A DNA stretch of 36,491 bases from assembly GCA_947630765.1 (NCBI GenBank), contig CANRIX010000022.1:1-36491 (forward strand). The letters run 5' to 3'. The DNA is from an uncultured Clostridia bacterium (GTDB taxonomy: Bacteria > Bacillota > Clostridia > Oscillospirales > CAG-382). The position numbers and the translations under genes are program-made. Under the pieces are notes generated by a model, which made no database searches, was not told the DNA's origin, and saw only the letters and a list, made by a program, of their open reading frames with translations. Positions 1 to 7,283 of this stretch are shown piece by piece (position 1 is the stretch's first letter; every line of letters begins with the position of its first letter).

Positions 1-106
1 CTTAACCTTACCACAGGTTTCTCCTATTCGCCACTCTTTTTTTGCTTTTTGTCACACATCATTGTAACACAGACAGAGAAAATTGCCGTTTTTTGCCGTC
101 CGCCCC

Positions 107-135
107 TTGCAAAACCCGTAAAAATGTGGTATACT
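107..135 (+). promoter_or_regulatory. sigma-A type promoter of typA
   Basis: TTGCAA at 107-112 and TATACT at 130-135 are separated by exactly 17 bp. Transcription would begin near 142, so the typA start codon must lie downstream of that, which supports the TTG start at 183 over upstream in-frame starts. Confidence 0.7.
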
Positions 136-182
136 ATCATGTTCAAACCGTGCAACCCATCGCAAACAGAGAGGAAAAGACA

Positions 183-2015
183 TTGATACGCAAAGATTTA
201 CGCAACATCGCCATCATCGCGCACGTCGACCACGGCAAGACCACCCTCGTCGACGAAATGCTCAAGCAGGGCGGGATCTTCCGCGAGAACCAGGTCACCG
301 AGGAACGGGTCATGGATTCCAACGCACTCGAACGGGAGCGCGGGATCACCATCCTCGCCAAGAACACCGCCATTCACTACAAGGACGTCAAGATCAACGT
401 CGTCGACACGCCGGGGCACGCGGACTTCGGCGGGGAGGTCGAGCGGATCCTGAAGATGGTCAACGGGGTCATCCTGCTGGTCGACGCCGCCGAAGGTCCC
501 ATGCCCCAGACCCGGTTCGTCCTGCAAAAGGCGCTCGAGCTGAACCACAAGGTCATCGTCGTCGTCAACAAGATCGACCGGCCGGACGCACGGCTGGACG
601 AGGTGCCGGACGAGGTGCTCGAGCTGCTCATCGACCTCGACGCGTCCAACGAGCAGCTGGAAAGCCCGGTGCTCTTCTGCTCCGGGCGGGACGGGACGGC
701 GTCGCTGTCCCCCTACGACCGCGGCAGCGACCTCAAGCCGCTCTTCGACACGATCCTCGACTATATCCCCGCTCCCGAGGGCGACCCGGACGGCGAGCTG
801 CAGCTGCTGGTCTCGTCCATCGACTACAACGACTACGTCGGGCGCATCGGCATCGGGCGCGTCGAGCGCGGGACCGTGCGGGTCAATCAGGACGTCTGCA
901 TCACGAACTTCCACGAGGGCGCCGAGCCGAAGCGCACCCGGATCGTCAGCCTGTACCAGATCGACGGGCTCAACCGCATCCCGGTCGAGAGCGCGTCGGT
1001 CGGCGACATCGTCTGCTTTTCCGGCGCGGACTCCATCACGATCGGCGACACGGTGACGTCCGTCAACTGTCCCGAGCCGCTGGAGTTCGTCAAGGTCAGC
1101 GAGCCGACGATGGAAATGACCTTCTCGGTCAACGATTCCCCGTTCGCGGGGCGCGAAGGCAAGTTCGTGACCTCCCGCCAGCTGCGCGACCGGCTCTACC
1201 GCGAGCTGCAGAAGGACGTGTCCCTGCGCGTCGAGGACGGCGAATCCACCGACAGCTTCAAGGTGTGCGGGCGCGGTGAAATGCACCTGTCCATCCTGAT
1301 CGAGACGATGCGGCGCGAGGGCTACGAGCTCGCCTGCTCCACTCCGAAGGTGCTGCTCAAGGAGATCGACGGCGTGACCTGCGAGCCGATCGAGCGGGTG
1401 TTCATCGACGTGCCGAACGACTTTTCCGGCGCCGTCATCGAGGAACTTTCCCGCCGCAAGGGCGAGCTGATCGCGATGAACCCGAACGCCGTCGGTACCC
1501 GCATGAAGATCGAGTATCGGATCCCGACCCGCTGCCTGCTCGGCTACCGCAGTATGTTCATGACCGCCACGCGTGGAGAGGGGATTATGAACACCGTGTT
1601 CGAGGACTACGAGCCGTATCGCGGCGACATCCAGCTGCGGTTCACCGGCTCCCTCGTCGCGTCCGAGGACGGCGAGACCACTTCCTATGGGCTCTACAAC
1701 ACGCAGGAACGCGGCAGTATGTTCCTCTCCCCGGGCGTCAAGATCTACGCCGGGCAGATCGTCGGGATGAACCCCAAGCAGGGCGACATCACCGTCAACC
1801 CCTGCAAGCAGAAGCACCTGACGTCCATTCGCTCGTCCGGCGCCGACGAGAAGCTCATCCTCGTCCCGCCCGTCATCTTCTCCCTCGAGGAAGCCATTGA
1901 GTTCATCAACGACGACGAGCTTATCGAGGTCACCCCCAAAAGCATCCGCCTCCGCAAGCGCATCCTCGACAAGGACCTGCGCCTGAAGGCCGAAGCTAAG
2001 GCGAAACGCGGGTAA
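183..2015 (+). CDS. typA: ribosome-associated translational GTPase TypA/BipA
   Basis: TypA/BipA is an EF-G-like GTPase that binds the 70S ribosome and helps 50S assembly and growth under stress. The protein has about 610 residues, the usual family length. The P-loop AHVDHGKT is near residues 13-20, the G3 motif [10 protein letters not shown] near 75-85 and the G4 motif NKID near 130; EF-Tu-like domain 2, EF-G-like domains III and V and the BipA-specific C-terminal domain follow (the segment around [13 protein letters not shown] is typical). I start it at TTG 183, 4-9 nt after a purine-rich GAGGAAAAG, because the promoter at 107-135 rules out the in-frame ATG at 42 and the family begins with this [12 protein letters not shown] segment. 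It appears monocistronic and is followed by a hairpin-rich intergenic region. Identification is near certain; only the start is inferred. Confidence 0.96.
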   Translation: MIRKDLRNIAIIAHVDHGKTTLVDEMLKQGGIFRENQVTEERVMDSNALERERGITILAKNTAIHYKDVKINVVDTPGHADFGGEVERILKMVNGVILLVDAAEGPMPQTRFVLQKALELNHKVIVVVNKIDRPDARLDEVPDEVLELLIDLDASNEQLESPVLFCSGRDGTASLSPYDRGSDLKPLFDTILDYIPAPEGDPDGELQLLVSSIDYNDYVGRIGIGRVERGTVRVNQDVCITNFHEGAEPKRTRIVSLYQIDGLNRIPVESASVGDIVCFSGADSITIGDTVTSVNCPEPLEFVKVSEPTMEMTFSVNDSPFAGREGKFVTSRQLRDRLYRELQKDVSLRVEDGESTDSFKVCGRGEMHLSILIETMRREGYELACSTPKVLLKEIDGVTCEPIERVFIDVPNDFSGAVIEELSRRKGELIAMNPNAVGTRMKIEYRIPTRCLLGYRSMFMTATRGEGIMNTVFEDYEPYRGDIQLRFTGSLVASEDGETTSYGLYNTQERGSMFLSPGVKIYAGQIVGMNPKQGDITVNPCKQKHLTSIRSSGADEKLILVPPVIFSLEEAIEFINDDELIEVTPKSIRLRKRILDKDLRLKAEAKAKRG

Positions 2016-2029
2016 AGGAACGAGGGGAA

Positions 2030-2114
2030 CGTGTGGGGGACGTCGCGTCCCCCACGCCCCCCGTAGCGCGAAGTCAACTCCGTTGACTTCGGGGAAAAAT
2101 TTATAAATGCGTCC
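2030..2114 (+). repeat. two-hairpin repeat R1, copy 1
   Basis: Hairpin 1 is TGGGGGACG-TCG-CGTCCCCCA (2034-2054). Hairpin 2 is CGAAGTCAAC-TCC-GTTGACTTCG (2069-2091), preceded by GTAG at 2063-2066 and followed by an A/T-rich block ending TTTATAAATGCGTC. The same order occurs at 4583-4662 with changed but still fully paired stems, and inverted at 4977-5033. Confidence 0.8.
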
Positions 2115-2331
2115 GTCAAAACCCTTTCGTTTACGGTGAAAACCCGCTCGAACCTCGCGTGGCTCCTATCGCAATTCGCAAAAGTCGTTGACTTTTGTGA
2201 ACGCCGAAGTTTCCCCTTGCGGCTCAACCGCGAGCCGCATTTGCCGCTTCGCGGCAAACCGTGGAAATTCGAGCCAGCGCCCGTCCCATACGTTTTTGTC
2301 TTGTAATAAATTTTCTTTTCGAGACGTAATA

Positions 2332-2445
2332 TGGGGGCGCAGACCGCAATGCGGTCACGCGAATTTGGGGGTCGCCGGGAAGGGCGAAAATCGGGGCGCA
2401 GAGGGCGCAAAATCCGAACGAATTTCCATGGTTTTGCCGCTTTTC
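2332..2445 (-). repeat. long intergenic repeat R2, copy 1 (inverted)
   Basis: Read on the minus strand this block matches 10929-11046 over about 110 bp at roughly 85% by hand count, including GGAAATTCGTTCGGAT, CCCGAT, CTTCCCGGCG and CCCCAAATTCGCGTGA. It contains the hairpin GACCGC-AAT-GCGGTC at 2342-2356, whose stem sequence is different but paired in the other copies. Confidence 0.75.
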
Positions 2446-2524
2446 CGCAAGCGGAAAAGCGCAAATGCGGGGCGCGGTTGCCCCGCAAATGGAAATTCGC
2501 ATAAAACGGGGCACGACGATAAGG

Positions 2525-2580
2525 GGGCGGGGAACGGAGTTCCCCGCGCGTACTCCCTTCTCGTACCCCCGTACCCCTAA
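2525..2580 (+). repeat. intergenic repeat R3, copy 1
   Basis: Hairpin GCGGGGAAC-GGA-GTTCCCCGC (2527-2547) is followed by CGCGTACTCCCTTCTCGTAC and CCCCGTACCCC. The inverted counterpart is at 10646-10710, with stem GCGGGGAAT-TCC-ATTCCCCGC and the GTACGAGGGG-type flank on the other side. Confidence 0.65.
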
Positions 2581-2603
2581 AAACACATTAAGGAGAATCT
2601 CAA

Positions 2604-3239
2604 ATGTTACTTCTATTTCAAGGCGACAGCGTAACGGACGCGGGGCGGAGCCGCGAGGACCTAAGCGACCTCGGGCCGGGCTACCCGAAGTACACGGCGG
2701 CGCTGCTGCGGGAAGCGTTTCCTGCGGAAAAGATCGAATTCGTGAACCGTGGCGTCAGCGGCGACCGGACGGAGCAGCTGGTGGCGCGGCTGGAGCCGGA
2801 CTTCCTGGCGGTCAAGCCGGACCTCGTGACGATCCTGGTCGGCGTGAACGACAGCTGGCACAGCTGCCCGCCGACGAACATCGTGACGACGGACGAACAG
2901 TTCGAGCGCAACTACCGAACGGTGCTGGACGCGCTTGCGGCGCGGAGCATCCCGGTCGTCATGCTCGAGCCGTTCTGCATGCCGAACCCGGCGATCCCGG
3001 ACTTCCGCGCGGACCTGCTGCGGCGCAACGACACGGAGCGCCGGCTGGCGCGTGAATACGGCAACGTGCTGGCGTACATCCCGCTCGACGGGCTCGCGTA
3101 CGCGGACGCGGCGACGCACGGCACGACCCACCTGACCGACGACGGCGTCCACCCGAACGAAGCCGGTCGCGCGTGGATCGGCGGACTGCTCGCGGACGCG
3201 CTGAAGCCGATCCTGCGGACGCGCTTCTTCGCCAAGTAA
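2604..3239 (+). CDS. SGNH/GDSL-family hydrolase
   Basis: A 211-residue cytoplasmic serine esterase or lipase-like protein of the SGNH superfamily. Block I is GDSVTD with the nucleophile Ser9, block II glycine is in NRGVSGDR (about 48-55), block III is GVND (80-83, oxyanion Asn82) and block V is DDGVHPN with Asp180 and His183, so the full catalytic set is present. There is no signal peptide. ATG 2604 follows AAGGAG by 9 nt. The MATE transporter gene starts 7 nt after its stop, so the two are almost certainly co-transcribed. Substrate cannot be told from sequence; relatives deacetylate carbohydrates or cleave short acyl esters, and pairing with an exporter may hint at a shared small-molecule substrate, which is inference. 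Confidence 0.9.
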   Translation: MLLLFQGDSVTDAGRSREDLSDLGPGYPKYTAALLREAFPAEKIEFVNRGVSGDRTEQLVARLEPDFLAVKPDLVTILVGVNDSWHSCPPTNIVTTDEQFERNYRTVLDALAARSIPVVMLEPFCMPNPAIPDFRADLLRRNDTERRLAREYGNVLAYIPLDGLAYADAATHGTTHLTDDGVHPNEAGRAWIGGLLADALKPILRTRFFAK

Positions 3240-3246
3240 GGATTTT

Positions 3247-4575
3247 ATGGCGATTCGGTTGTCCGACCGCTTCACGACCGGGCGGCTCCTGCGGTTCACG
3301 CTGCCGTCGGTCGCGATGATGATCTTCACGTCGGTGTATGGCGTGGTGGACGGGTTTTTCGTGTCCAACTACGTCGGCAAGACGCCGTTTGCCGCCCTGA
3401 ACCTGATCTATCCGTTCCTGATGCTGCTCGGCGCTGTGGGCTTCATGCTCGGCACGGGCGGGAGCGCACTCGTGTCGAAGTGCATGGGGGAGGGGCGTGC
3501 CGACCGTGCGAACCGGCTGTTCTCGCTGTTCGTCTGGGTGACGCTCGCCGCCGGTGTGGCGTTCGCGGCGCTCGGCTGCGCGGTGATGCGCCCGGTGTCG
3601 CTGCTGCTCGGCGCGGACGACGCGATGCTGGACCACTGTGTGCGCTACGGGCGGATCCTCGCGCTCGGGCTGCCGGTGTTCATGCTGCAGCAGGAGTTCC
3701 AGAGCTTCTTCGTCGCGGCGGAAAAGCCCCAGCTCGGCTTCTTCGTGACCGTGCTTGCGGGGTTTACAAACATGGCGCTCGACTGGCTGTTCGTCGCCCG
3801 GCTCGGCTGGGGACTGCCCGGCGCGGCGGGCGCGACCGTGCTCAGCCAGACCGTCGGCGGCGTGCTCCCGCTCCTCTACTTCGCACGCCCCAACCGCGGA
3901 CGGCTGCGCCTCTGCAAGCCCCGCTTCGAGGGACGTGCCCTGCTTCGCGCCTGCGCCAACGGCTCGTCGGAGCTGATGAGCAACATCTCCATGTCGCTCG
4001 TGAGCATGCTCTACAACTTCCAGCTGATGCGCTACGCCGGGGAGGACGGCGTGTCCGCCTACGGCGTGCTGATGTACGTCAATTTCGTGTTCATCTCGGC
4101 GTTCCTCGGCTACGCGATCGGGGTCTCGCCGGTCGTCAGCTACAACTACGGGGCGGGCAACCGTACGGAGCTGAAAAGCCTGCTGCGCAAGAGCCTTTGC
4201 CTGCTCGCCGTCAGCTCGGTCGCCATGTTCGCGGCCGCACAGCTGCTCGCCGGGCCGCTGTCCCGCCTGTTCGTCGGCTACGACGGTGAACTGCTCGGCA
4301 TGACCCGCCGTGCGTTCGCGTTCTTCGCGTTCTCGTTCCTGTTTTCCGGCGTGGCGATCTACGGTTCGGCGTTCTTTACGGCGCTCAACAACGGGCTGGT
4401 GTCCGCGATCCTCTCCTTCCTGCGCACCTTGGTCTTTCAGGTCGCCGCCGTGCTCCTGCTGCCCCTTTTGCTCGACCTCGACGGTATCTGGCTCTCCTCT
4501 GTTTTCGCCGAAGCCCTCGCCTTCGCCGCCGTTTTCGTCTCTTTGACGGTTTGCAGGAAGAAGTACGGGTACTAA
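3247..4575 (+). CDS. MATE family efflux transporter
   Basis: A 442-residue polytopic membrane protein with about twelve hydrophobic segments in two halves, the layout of the multidrug and toxic compound extrusion family (Na+ or H+ coupled antiport). The first half opens with TTGRLLRFTLPSVAMMIFTS, typical of the DinF/clostridial MATE branch, and each half carries a short polar loop after the first helix pair. Length is normal for the family. ATG 3247 follows AAGGA, and the gene lies 7 nt after the SGNH hydrolase, forming a two-gene unit. The export substrate is unknown. The stop at 4573-4575 is directly followed by an R1 hairpin repeat that could act in termination or mRNA 3-prime end protection. 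Confidence 0.93.
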   Translation: MAIRLSDRFTTGRLLRFTLPSVAMMIFTSVYGVVDGFFVSNYVGKTPFAALNLIYPFLMLLGAVGFMLGTGGSALVSKCMGEGRADRANRLFSLFVWVTLAAGVAFAALGCAVMRPVSLLLGADDAMLDHCVRYGRILALGLPVFMLQQEFQSFFVAAEKPQLGFFVTVLAGFTNMALDWLFVARLGWGLPGAAGATVLSQTVGGVLPLLYFARPNRGRLRLCKPRFEGRALLRACANGSSELMSNISMSLVSMLYNFQLMRYAGEDGVSAYGVLMYVNFVFISAFLGYAIGVSPVVSYNYGAGNRTELKSLLRKSLCLLAVSSVAMFAAAQLLAGPLSRLFVGYDGELLGMTRRAFAFFAFSFLFSGVAIYGSAFFTALNNGLVSAILSFLRTLVFQVAAVLLLPLLLDLDGIWLSSVFAEALAFAAVFVSLTVCRKKYGY

Positions 4576-4579
4576 GGAT

Positions 4580-4662
4580 ACGTTGGGGGTTGTGACAACC
4601 CCCAAACCCCCGCAGTGCGAAATCGACCTTGTCGATTTCGGGAAAAATTTATAAATGCGTCG
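4580..4662 (+). repeat. two-hairpin repeat R1, copy 2
   Basis: Hairpin 1 is TTGGGGGTTG-TGA-CAACCCCCAA (4583-4605) and hairpin 2 is CGAAATCGAC-CTT-GTCGATTTCG (4618-4640), followed by the same GGAAAAATTTATAAATGCGT block as copy 1. Relative to copy 1 both stems carry matched changes on the two arms. Confidence 0.8.
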
Positions 4663-4693
4663 GCGGAAGTTTTTTCGCCCATGAAAAAATGTC

Positions 4694-4800
4694 ACCCCCA
4701 AATTCGCGTCGTTGCTCTCGCAACGTTCGCCCCCAATTTATGTAACTAAAATGGAGTCTGATGCGAATTTTCACGGTTTTCGTCTCTGCGCACCGCGCAG
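4694..4800 (+). repeat. intergenic repeat R2, copy 2 (partial)
   Basis: CCCCCAAATTCGCGT, hairpin CGTTGC-TCTC-GCAACG (4710-4725), then TTCGCCCCCAATTTA. The flanks match 2332-2371 (inverted) and 11003-11046, while the stem differs but remains paired. Confidence 0.65.
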
Positions 4801-4973
4801 AGCGAAAATGCGGCTCGCGGTTGAGCCGCAAGTGAAATATTCGGTTTTTGCAAGAAATTTGCAAAAATTTCTTGCAAATTTGGAGCCGGCGGATACCGGG
4901 TCGCGAAGGCAAAATCAAGTAAGCACCAAACGAAAATCCCGAGGCGGGAAGGCAAAATTTCTTTTTTCCACCC

Positions 4974-5045
4974 CCCCGAAGTCAACGGAGTTGACTTCGC
5001 GCTAGGGGGGCTTGGGGGTGCTGGCACCCCCAAACGTACCCCTCG
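4974..5045 (-). repeat. two-hairpin repeat R1, copy 3 (inverted)
   Basis: Read on the minus strand: stem TTGGGGGTG/CACCCCCAA (5012-5033) and then, after CCCCCCTAGCG, CGAAGTCAAC-TCC-GTTGACTTCG (4977-4999). It has the same module order as copies 1 and 2 but opposite orientation, and sits just before plsX. Confidence 0.75.
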
Positions 5046-5086
5046 TCCCCCTTTAACCACACACAAACCACAGGAGGGTCCCTCAC

Positions 5087-6118
5087 ATGAACATCATCAT
5101 TGACGCGTTCGGCGGCGACAACGCGCCGCTGGAAGTCCTGAAAGCGGCGGCGAAAGCGCACGCGGACTTCGGCGTAGACGTCACGCTGGTCGGCCACGAG
5201 CGCAAGCTGACCGCCTGCGCGAAGGACAACAAGATCGACCTGACGGGCCTGCGGCTCCGCCACGCCGAGACGGTCATCGACGTCTGCGAGGACCCGCTGC
5301 AGGTCGTGAAAAAGAAAAAGGACTGCTCCATGGCGGTCGGCCTGCAGATGCTCGCGAACGGCGAAGGGGACGCGTTCCTTTCGGCGGGCTCGACGGGCGC
5401 ACTGGTGGTCGGCGGCACGATGCTCGTCGGGCGCATCAAAGGGGTCAAGCGCCCCGCGCTCGCGACGGTCATGCCGACGACGGACAAACCCGTCATGTTC
5501 CTCGACTGCGGCGCGAACGCCGAGTGCCGCCCGGAAATGCTCGCCCAGTTCGCGGTCATGGGCTCGGTCTACATGAACAAGGTGCTTCGCGTGTCCTCCC
5601 CGCGTGTCGGGCTCGTGAACATCGGCTCGGAGGAATCCAAGGGCAGACCGCTCGAAAAGGAGACCTATAAACTGCTCACGTCCCAGCCCATCCGTTTCGT
5701 CGGCAACATCGAAGCCCGCCAGATCCCCCTCGGCGACGCGGACGTCGTCGTGACCGACGGCTTCACGGGCAACGTGCTGCTGAAGCTGTGCGAGGGCATG
5801 GGCAGCTTCTTCTCGACCGAGCTGAAGAACAGCCTGTCCGGCGGTCTGAAAACCAAGTTCGGCGCGATGCTGGTCATGCCGGGTCTGAAGGAGCTCAAGA
5901 AGAAGTTCGACTACAGCGAGTACGGCGGTTCCCCGCTGCTCGGCACCGCCAAGCCGGTCATCAAGGCGCACGGCAGTTCCAACGCTAAGGCGTTCTACCA
6001 CGCCATCCGCATGGCGAAGCAGTTCACCGAAACCGACGTGATCGGCAAGATCGAGGCCTCCTTCCCCGAACAAAAGGAAGGGTGGATTCGTAAAGCCATT
6101 CAAAGCGTACGCGGCTGA
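5087..6118 (+). CDS. plsX: phosphate acyltransferase PlsX
   Basis: PlsX converts acyl-ACP and phosphate into acyl-phosphate, the donor for PlsY in phosphatidic acid synthesis; it is a peripheral membrane enzyme. The 343-residue length is normal. The N-terminus IIIDAFGGDNAP is the family hallmark DxxGGDxxP, and FLSAGSTGA (about 98-106) and VTDGFTGNVLLK (about 222-233) are the other conserved segments. ATG 5087 follows AGGAGGG by 9 nt. In many Firmicutes plsX neighbours fabD/acpP or fapR, but here it stands alone between intergenic repeats and a terminator, so its usual operon partners are elsewhere. Confidence 0.96.
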   Translation: MNIIIDAFGGDNAPLEVLKAAAKAHADFGVDVTLVGHERKLTACAKDNKIDLTGLRLRHAETVIDVCEDPLQVVKKKKDCSMAVGLQMLANGEGDAFLSAGSTGALVVGGTMLVGRIKGVKRPALATVMPTTDKPVMFLDCGANAECRPEMLAQFAVMGSVYMNKVLRVSSPRVGLVNIGSEESKGRPLEKETYKLLTSQPIRFVGNIEARQIPLGDADVVVTDGFTGNVLLKLCEGMGSFFSTELKNSLSGGLKTKFGAMLVMPGLKELKKKFDYSEYGGSPLLGTAKPVIKAHGSSNAKAFYHAIRMAKQFTETDVIGKIEASFPEQKEGWIRKAIQSVRG

Positions 6119-6126
6119 AAAAACGA

Positions 6127-6168
6127 AAAAAACCTGTTCCGGGTTTTCGCTCGGAACAGGTTTTTTTG
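6127..6168. terminator. Rho-independent terminator between plsX and LRR-dockerin gene
   Basis: A stem of AACCTGTTCCG (6131-6141) with CGGAACAGGTT (6152-6162) is followed by a seven-T run on the plus strand and flanked by an A-run on the left. It suits plsX and, read the other way, the convergent gene ending at 6180. Confidence 0.9.
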
Positions 6169-6179
6169 TGATGCGGTTT

Positions 6180-7229
6180 TTATTTCGCTGCCAGCTTGTA
6201 CGTGCCAAGCACCGCACGTTTGAGCAGCATATAGTCGGTGGCATTGACCTTGCCGTCCTTGTTGATATCCACCACCGCAATCTGATCGGCGGTCAGCTTG
6301 AAGGTGTGCAGGACGTGCCGCTTGAGCATCATATAGTCGTTGGCGTTGACCTTTCCGTCGCCGGACGGGTCGCCGAGTATGGTGTGTATGACAGGCATTT
6401 TTGTGCCCCAGTGGACTTTGGCAGTACAGTCGCCAAGCCAACCGTTATCCCAGCCTTGCGGTTCTTCTGATGCAAGACAGAAAATGTCAGTTAAACGGTT
6501 GCACTTGCCAAATGTTCCGATACCTATAGATGTTACGCTTGCCGGAATTTCAATGTGTGTTATTGCGCTACCGTAGAAAATGCCCGAACCGAGGCTTATC
6601 ACGCCGTCTGGAATCACAATTTCTGTCAAGGAAGTGCAATCTTGAAACGCATAGAAAATGATTCTTTTTACAGTCGAAGGAATATTAACACTTTTTAGTG
6701 ATGAACACCCTCCGAAAAATTGACCTTGGATTTCTTCCAATCCTTCTGGAAGAACAACGCTTGTTAAAGAGGAACAGCCATAGAATATCTCACTACCGGT
6801 TTTCTTTACGCTTGAAGGAATGACCATACTTGTCAAACTTGTGCAAAGACCGAATACGGCACCTCCCAATTTGGTTACGCTTGTTGGAATGTCTACATTT
6901 TTTAGATTGGGGCAACTATTGAAAGCGCATTCCTTGATTTCTTTCACACCGTATGGAATTTTGACGTTCACCAAGGATGAACAATTCTCAAAAGAAGATT
7001 GTCCAATCACCGTAACTTGTTTTCCGCCCAGCATGGACGGAATAACAATGTTACTACCGTTGCCGTTGTATCCCGTGATCGTTGCTTCGCCGTTTTCAAC
7101 GGTGTATGTATAATCGCCTTCTGTCAGTATTTCTTCCGCACCAACAGGCAGGCACACGAACACGCCGAACAGCACCGCGACGGTCAGCAGGACGGACAGC
7201 GTGCGCAGGGGTCTTTTTTTCGTTTTCAT
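6180..7229 (-). CDS. secreted BspA-like leucine-rich-repeat protein with C-terminal dockerin
   Basis: A 349-residue exported protein. An N-terminal signal peptide (KKRPLRTLSVLLTVAVLFG, predicted cleavage after VGA near residue 31) precedes BspA/TpLRR (LRR_5) repeats of the IPxSVTxIGxxAFxxCxxLTS type over about residues 60-265. The last 65 residues are a type I dockerin with two calcium-loop motifs, DPSGDGKVNANDY and DINKDGKVNATDY. Dockerins dock onto cohesin modules of a scaffoldin, so this protein is probably surface- or complex-attached; no cohesin gene is in the window. It lies 54 bp downstream of a close paralogue whose ends are nearly identical, so both are likely in one transcript. ATG 7229 has GGAGAG upstream. 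Ligand unknown. Confidence 0.9.
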   Translation of the reverse strand: MKTKKRPLRTLSVLLTVAVLFGVFVCLPVGAEEILTEGDYTYTVENGEATITGYNGNGSNIVIPSMLGGKQVTVIGQSSFENCSSLVNVKIPYGVKEIKECAFNSCPNLKNVDIPTSVTKLGGAVFGLCTSLTSMVIPSSVKKTGSEIFYGCSSLTSVVLPEGLEEIQGQFFGGCSSLKSVNIPSTVKRIIFYAFQDCTSLTEIVIPDGVISLGSGIFYGSAITHIEIPASVTSIGIGTFGKCNRLTDIFCLASEEPQGWDNGWLGDCTAKVHWGTKMPVIHTILGDPSGDGKVNANDYMMLKRHVLHTFKLTADQIAVVDINKDGKVNATDYMLLKRAVLGTYKLAAK

Positions 7230-7283
7230 GGCTTTTCTCTCCTTTTCGATATGTCTATAGAAGCCCTGTTTGTGTCGAGATGA

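Larger units (their letters stand above)
2016..2603. repeat. hairpin-rich intergenic region A
   Basis: This 588-bp gap between typA and the SGNH hydrolase gene has no convincing reading frame. It is a chain of short inverted repeats with 7-11 bp stems and 3-6 nt loops: about 2034-2054, 2069-2091, 2177-2196 (CAAAAGTC/GACTTTTG), 2218-2239, 2342-2356, 2448-2470 and 2527-2547. Several of these modules recur at 4576-5086 and 10649-11150, some inverted. The region ends with the ribosome-binding site for the next gene at about 2590. Some hairpins may end typA transcription, but none has a clear T-run. Confidence 0.75.
4576..5086. repeat. hairpin-rich intergenic region B
   Basis: A 511-bp gap without a supportable gene. 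It starts with an R1 copy (4583-4662), continues with an R2 fragment (4694-4800), hairpins CTCTGCGC-ACC-GCGCAGAG (4784-4802) and TGCGGCTC-GCGGTT-GAGCCGCA (4809-4830), an A/T-rich stretch with GCAAGAAATTTGC-type repeats near 4849-4882, and ends with an inverted R1 copy (4977-5033). The plsX ribosome-binding site AGGAGGG lies at about 5071-5077. I found no convincing plsX promoter. Confidence 0.7.

Noticed and set aside
42..182. N-terminal extension of TypA from ATG 42
   Set aside because: It spans the promoter at 107-135 and the extra 47 residues have no counterpart in the family.
2083..2107. TTGACT and TATAAA inside repeat R1 as a promoter
   Set aside because: The spacer is only 13 bp, and the TTGACT is an arm of the conserved hairpin, changed in copy 2.
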